DNA from: Burkholderia sp. L27(2015)
GTDB lineage: Bacteria; Pseudomonadota; Gammaproteobacteria; Burkholderiales; Burkholderiaceae
Reading direction: 5' to 3'
DNA length: 64,000 nt
Assembly: GCF_009765705.1 (NCBI RefSeq)
Contig: NZ_LMUX01000008.1
Location: 145,149 to 209,148, forward strand
The first letter of the stretch is position 1. Every line of letters starts with the position of its first letter. The translations under genes were made by a program, and so were the position numbers. The notes beneath the pieces were generated by a model, which made no database searches, was not told the DNA's origin, and saw only the letters and a program-made list of their open reading frames with translations. Shown piece by piece: positions 55,584-63,164 of the stretch.

Positions 55584-57470
55584 GTGTACGTGTTCAGTTG
55601 GCGCCATTTATCCTTCACCAAACGCGAAGGGTTTGTACTTGTTTTCATGGCATCAGCGCTGCTTATTACCCGATGGATGAGGCTCCACTTTCCCGGGGCA
55701 CAAGGGTCATTGCTTCTCTGCTCAATCGCATTGAGCGCACGAATCGGAGGCACCCGATCGGGCATTTTTGCCGTTGTCCTTTCCATAATCGCGTTCGATA
55801 ACCGTTTCGCCCCTCCTGGCCACTCTCTGTTCATCGACGCCGCGGATGCACCGCGGTTGATCATTTTTTCGATGACCGGTCTTTTCATTGGCACGCTCGG
55901 CGTGGCTCAAAACAATGCAACGAAAACGCTACGACGCACACACGATAAATTGGTTGCCACTCTTGGAGAATTGAAAGAAGCCAATACGGCGTTACAACTG
56001 GAAAATACCGAGCGCAAGCAAGTCCAAGAGCAATTGGCGTGGAGCGAGGCCTTTCTAACCGAAGGCCAGAAGATCAGTCATACCGGTAGCTGGCGCTGGA
56101 ATCTTTCTCTGGGGCGGCTTATATGGTCCGACGAGCAATTCCGCATTTTTGGCTATGAGGTGCAGGCGCAAGCCCCAAGCATTGAATCCATTACGAAAAG
56201 AATTCATAGCGATGACAGAGACGAGTTGCGGCGCATTGTTCAAAAGGCCGTCAGCCAGTGGGAACGCTTCGAATGCGAATATCGCGTCGTCTATCCAGAC
56301 GGAACGCTGAAATATGTACAAGGCGTGGGCTGTCCAGTCTTGCAGGATCTGCACGGCTCCAGGGAATACATCGGCACCACGGTAGATATCACCGCTCGTC
56401 GACAAGCCGAAGAGGTTTTGCGCAAGAGTGAGCGGGAATTCCGCACCTTGGCGGAAAACTCACCGGACGAGGTGATTCGATACGATATGAATTGCCATCG
56501 GATTTATGTGAATCCGGCTTTCGTGCGCTCCCGAGGCACAGACGCCGAACAGGTACTCAACCAGCCCTTGGAAGTCCACTGGGGTGCCGATATTCCAGTC
56601 GACCGATTCAAAGAAATTCTGCGGCAAGTCTTGCAAACCGGGACCCCTCATCAGTTGGTGGGCATATGGACAACCGGACCCGGCATGCCGCTTCACTTTG
56701 CGCTCCATATCGTGGCGGAGAGGAACGGCAACGGAGAGATCATCAGTGCCTTGGCGATCGGCCGAAACATTACCTCTCTTAAGATTGCTCAGCAGCGCCT
56801 TGAAGAGTCACGCCTCCTGCTGCGACAATTAGCGGGTCGCAGTGAATCGGTTCGCGAGGAGGAGCGCAAACATCTAGCTCGCGAATTACACGATGAATTG
56901 GGGCAGTATCTTCTCGCTCTGCGCATGCACATATCGCTGCTCAGCATCGAGTACGGCGGTAGTAATCATGCTTTAGAGGCCAAAGCACAGAGCATGATAG
57001 GACTGGTGGATTCGACGATCAAAACGGTGCGCAACGTCATGACAACGTTGCGCCCGGTCGAGTTGGATATGGGAATACTCGCCGCTCTGGAATGGTTGGT
57101 GGGCGAGTTCGTCAAACAGACAGGCGTGCCGTGCGAACTGCATAGCGACGTTACCGAAATCTTACTGTGTGAAAGGAGTACCACGGCCATTTTTCGTATA
57201 GCTCAGGAGGCGCTGCGCAATGTGGGAAGGCATGCAGATGCAACCAAAGCCGAGGTATGTTTTAAACAACAAGATGGCGATTACATACTCGAGGTGCGGG
57301 ACAACGGTATGGGCTTCGATCCTTCCGTGAAAACATCCGGCTCGTTTGGCTTAGTAGGTATACGCGAACGCGTCTTGATGCTCGACGGCGAAGTGAGCAT
57401 AACTACGGCCTTGGGTGAAGGATCGACAATCCGGGTACACGTACCGGTTTCCGCAGTTCCACAATACTGA
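55584..57470 (+). CDS. PAS sensor histidine kinase (NarL-type, HisKA_3)
   Basis: 628 residues from a GTG at 55584. An N-terminal hydrophobic module resembling the KdpD-type DUF4118 membrane region (SLLLCSIALSARIGG, FAVVLSIIAFDNRFAPPG) is followed by a coiled-coil-like linker (GELKEANTALQLENTERKQV). Two PAS domains follow (about 155-275 and 285-400). His436 lies in LARELHDELGQYLLALRM, and the ATPase motifs are AQEALRNVGRHA and EVRDNGMGFDPS. The signal is unknown. The stop overlaps the response-regulator start, so they are a pair. Confidence 0.9.
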   Translation: MYVFSWRHLSFTKREGFVLVFMASALLITRWMRLHFPGAQGSLLLCSIALSARIGGTRSGIFAVVLSIIAFDNRFAPPGHSLFIDAADAPRLIIFSMTGLFIGTLGVAQNNATKTLRRTHDKLVATLGELKEANTALQLENTERKQVQEQLAWSEAFLTEGQKISHTGSWRWNLSLGRLIWSDEQFRIFGYEVQAQAPSIESITKRIHSDDRDELRRIVQKAVSQWERFECEYRVVYPDGTLKYVQGVGCPVLQDLHGSREYIGTTVDITARRQAEEVLRKSEREFRTLAENSPDEVIRYDMNCHRIYVNPAFVRSRGTDAEQVLNQPLEVHWGADIPVDRFKEILRQVLQTGTPHQLVGIWTTGPGMPLHFALHIVAERNGNGEIISALAIGRNITSLKIAQQRLEESRLLLRQLAGRSESVREEERKHLARELHDELGQYLLALRMHISLLSIEYGGSNHALEAKAQSMIGLVDSTIKTVRNVMTTLRPVELDMGILAALEWLVGEFVKQTGVPCELHSDVTEILLCERSTTAIFRIAQEALRNVGRHADATKAEVCFKQQDGDYILEVRDNGMGFDPSVKTSGSFGLVGIRERVLMLDGEVSITTALGEGSTIRVHVPVSAVPQY

Positions 57471-58102
57471 TGATAAAAATACTAATAGCCGATGATCACG
57501 CCATCATGCGTGAGGGACTGAAACAACTCTTTGCATTGGAAAAAGGCATTTCGGTGGTTGCCGAAGCTGCAAACGGGAACGAGGTTTTTGAAGCCCTTCG
57601 ACGGGTGGAGGTCGACCTAGTATTGCTCGACATGTCCATGTCCGGTATTAGCGGCGCAAACCTTATCAATCGCATTCACCTGCAGCAAGATAGCCCACGC
57701 ATACTGGTACTCAGCATGCATTGCGAGGCTCAGGTTGCACGCTACGCATTAAACGCTGGTGCGTCCGGCTATCTGACCAAAGATAACGATCCGAAAACCT
57801 TGATTGCCGCTATTTTCAAGGTGGTATCGGGAGGCCGCTTCATCGATCCGCGGCTGGCCGAGTCGTTGATATTCGACCATCAGGAGCGCGTAGAACGCCC
57901 GCTGCACGAACTCCTTTCGATTCGAGAATTCGAGATTTTCGATAAGTTGGTTCGCGGACGCAGTGTCAACGAAATTGCCGATGAGCTGTCGATCAGTAAC
58001 AAGACTGTCAGCACGCATAAGGTGCGGCTGATGCAAAAAATGAATTGCCAAAACAATGCGCAATTGATCCGATATGCCGTTTCCTATCACTTGGTCGAGT
58101 AG
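57470..58102 (+). CDS. NarL/FixJ-type response regulator
   Basis: 210 residues. The receiver has LIADDHAIMREGLKQLF, phospho-acceptor Asp54 in LVLLDMSMSGI and Lys in ASGYLTKDNDPKTLIA. The LuxR-type helix-turn-helix is near the C-terminus (RSVNEIADELSISNKTVSTH). The usual LTxRE segment is LSIREFEIFDKLVRG, a mild deviation. One-base overlap with the kinase gene. Likely targets include its own operon; the chemoreceptor downstream has a separate promoter. Confidence 0.93.
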   Translation: MIKILIADDHAIMREGLKQLFALEKGISVVAEAANGNEVFEALRRVEVDLVLLDMSMSGISGANLINRIHLQQDSPRILVLSMHCEAQVARYALNAGASGYLTKDNDPKTLIAAIFKVVSGGRFIDPRLAESLIFDHQERVERPLHELLSIREFEIFDKLVRGRSVNEIADELSISNKTVSTHKVRLMQKMNCQNNAQLIRYAVSYHLVE

Positions 58103-58175
58103 GTTCGCACATCAGCACTCCGATCGCGTCGTAGCGAAACGATAAAGGGAAACCGTCACATTATAGGGATAACCC

Positions 58176-58202
58176 TACACTCGATTCAGAATCTGCCGAT
58201 AC
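58176..58202 (+). promoter_or_regulatory. Candidate FliA (sigma28) promoter of the chemoreceptor gene
   Basis: TACACTCG, an 11-bp spacer, then GCCGATAC (58195-58202). The -10 differs from the consensus GCCGATAA at one position, and the spacing is exactly that of sigma28 promoters; the -35 is weak. It lies about 100 bp upstream of the chemoreceptor start. Confidence 0.5.
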
Positions 58203-58300
58203 CTCTTTTTTCTCAATTATTCGAATGTAGCGGGATTCCCTGCGTTTGTTAGGCCGGGTGCCGCGGGACTTATTTATCATTCAATGGGCGAGGAATCGGT

Positions 58301-59983
58301 GTGACTATTACGAGGAATTTGGCTCTGACGCTGTCGATCTCTTTATTGGCGCTTTTGTTTGTGAGCGGCTACGGATTTTGGCAACTCGTGCAGTTTCAAG
58401 CGCGCTATGCCTACGTGGAGACCAACACCATTCCGGCGATGGTGGACCTGGCCGAAGCAGCGGCTCAAATGTCTGACCTGAGAGCCGCGACCCTGTCGCG
58501 AGTCCTGAGTACCGATGAGAATCAACGGCACGACCGTGACCGTCGCATCGCTGAGGACCATCAACAGCTCGACGCGATCCTGGAGCGGTACGCAGGCGAC
58601 CACGTACTCGACGATACCGACCGGAAGATGGTCGAGGACGACAAGGCGAATCTCGCTGCCTACCGGGCCGTGCAAACCAAGTTCATGAGCGAGACCACCG
58701 CGGGCGAAAGCGCTAGCGATATCTCCGTCGCTCTCGGCCCCCTCACTCCGGCCACGGTCGTAGTCGTAGCGGGTTTGAAAGCTCAGACCGACTACAACAT
58801 CAAGGAGGCACATGCCTTGGGTGTCAAAGGCGAATCCGCTGCGCGGCTGGCGCTCTGGACCCTGGGCGTGACGACTTTAGTGGCCTTTGTGCTGGCGAGC
58901 GCGTTGGCAACGCATTTGTATCGGGTGATACAACGCGGGCTCGATAGTATTCAGCGAACTCTCAAGAGCGTGAGCGAATCGCTTGACCTCACGCAACGCG
59001 CTCCGGTCCAACGGGCCGATGAAATCGGGCAGACCGCTCAGGCGTTCAACCAGCTTATCGAGCGGGTTCGTGCAGTTCTGTGGAAGGTGCAACGGTCGTC
59101 CGACTCGGTGAGCACGGCGGCCAGACAGATCGCGACGGGTAATACCGATCTGTCTTCACGCACAGAACAGCAGGCGGCGTCGCTCGAAGAAACGGCGTCG
59201 AGCATGGAGGAACTGACCTCGGCGGTTCAACATACCGCTAATAATGCCCGCGAGGCCAGCGCGCTGACGGCGGACGCATCGGAACTTGCAGAACGGGGGC
59301 ACGACGTTGTGAGCCGCGTGGTCGATACGATGAACACGATCGATCAGAGCTCGGACAAGATTGCCAATATCACGGGCATTATTGAGGGCATTGCGTTTCA
59401 GACGAATATCCTCGCGCTCAATGCCGCGGTGGAAGCGGCGCGGGCCGGCGAGCAAGGGCGTGGTTTCGCTGTGGTGGCTGCGGAGGTGCGTAGCCTGGCC
59501 CAACGCTCGTCGAGCGCGGCCAAGGATATCAAGGATCTGATCGCGTCGTCGGTACATGAAATCCACAATGGGTCCGCCTTGGCCAATCAGGCGGGTGAGA
59601 CTATCTCGCAGGTCAAGATGGCGGTCGGACGGGTTGCCGGGGTGATCAATGAAATCGCGGCGGCATCGAATCAACAAAGCAAAGGCATCGAGCAAATTAA
59701 TCAGGCGATAACGCAGATGGACCAGGTTACGCAGCAAAACGCCGCGTTGGTTGAAGAGGCGGCGGCGGCAGCCAAATCGCTGGAGGATCAGGGGCAGCAG
59801 TTGCATATCGCGGTTGGGGCGTTTCAGTTGGGGAGCGAGGACGGGCGAGGGGCAGGTCGGCAATCGGAGAATGCTGTGCGGAATGTGAGGGCTGTGTCGG
59901 ACGGTATGGGTAGGAAGCGTCTTCAGAGCATCGCATCCCCCAGACGGACGGACTCCGCTATCGAGGACTGGCAGGCGTTTTAA
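58301..59983 (+). CDS. Methyl-accepting chemotaxis protein
   Basis: 560 residues from a GTG at 58301 (GAGGAATCG upstream). A membrane helix (about 7-28), a periplasmic four-helix-bundle-like domain (about 35-180) and a second helix (about 183-203) are followed by a HAMP region and a long signalling hairpin. Its tip IIEGIAFQTNILALNAAVEA and RAGEQGRGFAVVAAEVRSLA (361-400) is canonical. Methylation-helix repeats such as ASLEETASSMEEL flank it. The C-terminus ends DWQAF, which fits the xWxxF pentapeptide used to tether CheR/CheB. The last ~210 bp are duplicated at 61790-62002. Confidence 0.95.
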   Translation: MTITRNLALTLSISLLALLFVSGYGFWQLVQFQARYAYVETNTIPAMVDLAEAAAQMSDLRAATLSRVLSTDENQRHDRDRRIAEDHQQLDAILERYAGDHVLDDTDRKMVEDDKANLAAYRAVQTKFMSETTAGESASDISVALGPLTPATVVVVAGLKAQTDYNIKEAHALGVKGESAARLALWTLGVTTLVAFVLASALATHLYRVIQRGLDSIQRTLKSVSESLDLTQRAPVQRADEIGQTAQAFNQLIERVRAVLWKVQRSSDSVSTAARQIATGNTDLSSRTEQQAASLEETASSMEELTSAVQHTANNAREASALTADASELAERGHDVVSRVVDTMNTIDQSSDKIANITGIIEGIAFQTNILALNAAVEAARAGEQGRGFAVVAAEVRSLAQRSSSAAKDIKDLIASSVHEIHNGSALANQAGETISQVKMAVGRVAGVINEIAAASNQQSKGIEQINQAITQMDQVTQQNAALVEEAAAAAKSLEDQGQQLHIAVGAFQLGSEDGRGAGRQSENAVRNVRAVSDGMGRKRLQSIASPRRTDSAIEDWQAF

Positions 59984-59984
59984 G

Positions 59985-60260
59985 TTACTCGGCGTTCGGG
60001 TCGATCGGGTCGATGATGAATTTGGCCGGCCGCCCGAGCACTTTCTCTATCGGGAGATTGGCAACCGGACTCGTGAATTCGACCTCGTACCGATACAGTT
60101 GGCTGACCGCATCATGGCCGGAAAATTTGAGCACCGAGAACGGCGCCGGATGCGGTGCCAGCTTCACCTCATAGGCCTGTGACGGCAACACCATCGATTT
60201 CATCAACACAATTTTCCCCAATCTCAGAGACACGCCCGAACACGGCGCGATCGCGAGCAT
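59985..60260 (-). pseudogene. N-terminal fragment of VgrG (type VI secretion spike)
   Basis: 91 residues. FSVLKFSGHDAVSQLYRYEV, then EFTSPVANLPIEKVLGRPAK and FIIDPIDPNAE, match the start of Burkholderia-type VgrG proteins. It ends in TAA directly at the duplicated MCP tail, whereas a full VgrG has 600 or more residues. Upstream residues before SQAYEVKLAPHP look non-conserved, so the true N-terminus may be disturbed too. It is a relic marking the arrival of a vgrG-linked cassette. Confidence 0.8.
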
Positions 60261-60591
60261 AAGGGATATTCATCAAATAAATTGGGATATGAATCGCGGC
60301 GAAACGCGTGATCGACACAGTGTCATTACATCAATAGATTGGTCCCGGCAGACCTGTGTTTCGGTACTCGTGTTCCAGCGCTTCATGACTAAATTAATCA
60401 GGAATTTCGTCCCGCCCGCAGTCCACGAAATCAGACCGGTTCTCTCGGAGGACTGACATTAAGCACACTAGAATTTTTCTGAGTCGACAACGACATGCAT
60501 TCCCCCTCTGAGCGCCTAGCCCCACTATCCCAAAAACATGGGCGCTCGGTGATCTGCTAAATTATGCCGTCACACGTACCAGGACCTGACG
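60261..60591. other. Gap between the vgrG fragment and the toxin gene
   Basis: 331 bp, lower in GC than its surroundings, with no gene or clear promoter recognised. It probably holds divergent start signals and may be scarred island DNA. ACCAGGACCTGACG just before 60592 offers a ribosome site for the toxin gene. Confidence 0.4.
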
Positions 60592-61407
60592 ATGGCTGGC
60601 ATTGAATTGAGAACAGATTCGTTACAACGGTGGGTTATGTATAGTAAGGATACCTATGGAAGTGGTCGAATATTTCTTACGAGCGAGCAGAAAAAGGCAG
60701 TTGCAGCAGGCAAGAAGTTCTCGCAAGGTGCATACGCCGATATATGGGCAAAGGATACTGCGCTAGTGCAGCGCGTCCGTTCGTTCCTCGGGACGAACTT
60801 TTATTGGCATCAGCGGCTGGCAAAGAGCGGCGCTGATCTTGAGGTCATACAGACGTTGCAGGCCATGATTCGCGGTGAGAGTGTTGTACTCATTGCCGAG
60901 CAATCGCGCACAGGCGGCGTGCGGAACGATTCAGCGCCCAAACTCAAAAAGCTTCCCAGCTTCCGTGAGGAGTTGATGACGAACCTGGGCATGTCGTACG
61001 ACGCTGCGACCGCCTACATGATCCGCTACAACGAGATAGTGAAAAAGATCCATGCGATGGAGGCCCGTTGCGCGAACAGGGCCGCTTCGCCATCAGACGA
61101 CGCTACGAGCGGCCTCACGAAAACGCCTACGCCGCTAGGCGATGCGCAGCCGTTCGAGTATGGCGACGCCGCCGCGATACCGACCGGGGATAGCCAACTC
61201 GCATGGTTGCCTCGCACGGGAGGACCCGCTGGGGGGTGGGTCACCAACCCTTCCGGAAGTGGACAGATGCGGTTCTACGACGGGAACGGAAATGCTGCGG
61301 TGGATTTCGACTTCGACCACAATCATGGTTTCGGGGCACCGCACGCGCACAATTGGGACGGCAATACCCGCGATCAGGGAAACGCCTTTTCTCTCCTGCC
61401 TTACTGA
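60592..61407 (+). CDS. Predicted polymorphic toxin / type VI effector candidate
   Basis: 271 residues. The N-terminal ~120 residues (SKDTYGSGRIFLTSEQKKAV to VRSFLGTNFYWHQRLAKSGA) form a helical region I cannot assign. A proline- and glycine-rich linker (about 165-215) leads to a compact C-terminal domain with MRFYDGNGNAAVDFDFDHNH and FGAPHAHNWDGNTRD. Clustered His/Asp at the extreme C-terminus is typical of metal-dependent nuclease-like tips of polymorphic toxins. There is no signal peptide. The vgrG fragment next door and the small gene directly downstream suggest an effector-immunity pair. Activity is unproven. Confidence 0.6.
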   Translation: MAGIELRTDSLQRWVMYSKDTYGSGRIFLTSEQKKAVAAGKKFSQGAYADIWAKDTALVQRVRSFLGTNFYWHQRLAKSGADLEVIQTLQAMIRGESVVLIAEQSRTGGVRNDSAPKLKKLPSFREELMTNLGMSYDAATAYMIRYNEIVKKIHAMEARCANRAASPSDDATSGLTKTPTPLGDAQPFEYGDAAAIPTGDSQLAWLPRTGGPAGGWVTNPSGSGQMRFYDGNGNAAVDFDFDHNHGFGAPHAHNWDGNTRDQGNAFSLLPY

Positions 61408-61419
61408 CGGGCTACGATC

Positions 61420-61770
61420 ATGAATGAACTCAAGACCTTTACCTATTTTCACGACTGGTACATCGATATTCTCGCCGTAACGGATGACGGCGACAGTTTG
61501 ACCTTGGGACTCAAGTTAGCCGATCGGCGCGCTACCGTCACGTTCGTCGGGACAACCCGATGCGTTATTGAACACTACGGCCTTCTCAACATCGTCTACG
61601 ACATAAAAATTCTCGAGCCCGGGACGCCGCGCTATGAGCACGCTCTAAAGACACTTGATAGCTCGGATCGTTTTTCTGACAAGCAACCTAAGCATCTCGC
61701 GTTGGTTGCGGCAACGGTTGGCGCAGAAATGGTTGTCGAATTTACCTCTCTGCGGATCGAGTCCGTATGA
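61420..61770 (+). CDS. Candidate immunity protein
   Basis: 116 residues, 12 bp after the toxin gene. FTYFHDWYIDILAVTDDGDS, ATVTFVGTTRCVIEHYGLLN and a C-terminal EMVVEFTSLRIESV give a small mostly-beta protein. I associate the opening FHDWYIDxI block with a recurrent immunity-type family, without a firm family name. Its 3' end contains the 48-bp repeat R2, and an orphan copy of that end lies at 55367. Its function as a neutraliser of the upstream toxin is inferred from position and size. Confidence 0.6.
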   Translation: MNELKTFTYFHDWYIDILAVTDDGDSLTLGLKLADRRATVTFVGTTRCVIEHYGLLNIVYDIKILEPGTPRYEHALKTLDSSDRFSDKQPKHLALVAATVGAEMVVEFTSLRIESV

Positions 61771-61788
61771 CGTGGTGACGGGGACGGC
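61741..61788 (+). repeat. 48-bp direct repeat R2
   Basis: Matches R1 (55367-55414) at 44 of 48 positions and spans the last codons and stop of the candidate immunity gene. It is joined directly to the duplicated MCP tail at about 61789. Confidence 0.8.
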
Positions 61789-61789
61789 T

Positions 61790-61998
61790 AAATCGCTGGA
61801 GGCCGGGGGCAGCAATTGCATATCGCGGTTGGGGCGTTTCAGTTGGGGAGCGAGGCCGTGCGAGGGGCAAGTCGGCAATCAGAGAACGTTGTGCGGAATG
61901 TGAAGGCTGTGTCGGACGGCATGGCTCGGAAGCGTCTTCAGAGCATCGCGTCCCCCAGACGTACGGACTCTGCTATCGAGGACTGGCAGGCGTTTTAA
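61790..61998 (+). pseudogene. Duplicated 3' end of the chemoreceptor gene
   Basis: AAATCGCTGGAGG through the final TTTTAAGTT matches 59774-59988 closely. A one-base deletion near GGCCGGGGGCAGC shifts the frame relative to the original, after which the same residues (HIAVGAFQLGSE ... DWQAF) follow to the stop. It lacks the rest of the receptor. Together with the original tail it brackets the vgrG/toxin/immunity segment. Confidence 0.85.
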
Positions 61999-62294
61999 GT
62001 TGACGATAGCGCTTGAAGTGAATAAAGGCCCATGCCTGCTTTCACGGCATCCAGTGTCTGCTGCGTGATCTCTCGTGCGGCAAAAGTACCGGTTCGGATC
62101 ACGTCGCGAATGCAGCCGGGATCTCTAGCGAGAGCCGATCGCCGCTCTCTTATCGGCGCCAAGAGTTCCTGCAAACACACTTCAAGCCGCCGCTTTACCA
62201 CTGAATCGCCCAATCCCCCTTGACGATATTGGCGCTTTAGCTCTTCAATGGCCGGTTTATCCTCATCGAACGCATCAAGGTATGGGGCGTTCAA
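61995..62294 (-). pseudogene. trpS: C-terminal fragment of tryptophanyl-tRNA synthetase
   Basis: About 99 residues without a proper start. ELKRQYRQGGLGDSVVKRRL, then QELLAPIRERRSALARDPG and LDAVKAGMGLYSL, are the end of TrpRS of the proteobacterial long type. The rest of the enzyme is missing, and the last few residues run into the duplicated MCP tail. A complete trpS must be elsewhere. It may have been carried in with the neighbouring cassette or left by a deletion. Confidence 0.75.
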
Positions 62295-62381
62295 TACGTG
62301 AATGCAATCGAGAAGCTTGATTTTCGCGCCAGTGACGAAAAGAGTTTCGTCACGCAGCGGCCGACACTCTCACAGCAAACA

Positions 62382-63041
62382 TCACTCACCAAACTTAGCA
62401 ATATTTTCAAGTCTCAATTTCTGCTGTGCATACCAGTGAACCAGGCATTGTTTATCGTGACACTCAAGTTCACGAGAACTCCAAGCGAGTCGCGCCCCTT
62501 CTTTGAAGTCGGCGGGATCCTTCGCCGCAGCTTTGGCACGTACATAGATTCCTGCCAAGTCGACATCTGCCGCAGCTAACTCCGCGTCGTTACAAATAAG
62601 CACTTCCGAATCCGAGTGTGCCTTGCTGCAGTTGAAACTTGCGGTGAAAGTCCCTTTCGGCTCGGCCGCGGGTAGCGCTTGAGTATCCTGCACAGTGTCA
62701 GCCGTGGTTTTGCCTATTGGCTCGCTGGGGAGTTCGGGAGGCAGAGATACATCCGGAGCCGTGACTTGCACTGTGGTCGCGCTCCGAATGGGCACATCGG
62801 CGTCTGGCTCCCCTCTCCGTCGAGTCGAACCCAAACTGCCAATGCCAAAGGCCACCATACATATAGCCACGCCGAGCAGAAATCGCTTTTTCGCTCGGGG
62901 AATATCGCGAGAGTCGATCGCATTGTTCCGATAGCCTGTTCTGAATCGGCGATCCACTTTTCGGGTGTCTACAAAGCCAGAAAAACCAACCAAAATTGTA
63001 ACCACACCGGCTATCCATAGAATGTTCGAGAAGTTATTCAT
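62382..63041 (-). CDS. Membrane protein with C-terminal LprI-like (DUF1311) domain
   Basis: 219 residues from the ATG at 63041. Two N-terminal hydrophobic segments (ILWIAGVVTILVGFSGFV; RFLLGVAICMVAFGIGSLG) bracket a short basic loop. A Pro/Thr-rich linker leads to a Cys-rich domain: SFNCSKAHSDSEVLICNDAE, LAAADVDLAGIYVRAKAAA, CHDKQCLVHWYAQQ. The four Cys and the spacing match the lysozyme-inhibitor LprI/DUF1311 group. The domain is probably periplasmic. It sits directly downstream of the helix-hairpin-helix protein gene and may be its operon partner. Confidence 0.75.
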   Translation of the reverse strand: MNNFSNILWIAGVVTILVGFSGFVDTRKVDRRFRTGYRNNAIDSRDIPRAKKRFLLGVAICMVAFGIGSLGSTRRRGEPDADVPIRSATTVQVTAPDVSLPPELPSEPIGKTTADTVQDTQALPAAEPKGTFTASFNCSKAHSDSEVLICNDAELAAADVDLAGIYVRAKAAAKDPADFKEGARLAWSSRELECHDKQCLVHWYAQQKLRLENIAKFGE

Positions 63042-63164
63042 CTTTGGAGACCCAGAATTCCGTTGAGTTGGTGAACCATGCCCGATTTGACGAAGATGTT
63101 TAGCGATAAACCAAAATGCTTCCGAGCGACAAGCGCTTGTTGAGCTAGTCAAACACGCTCGCTC

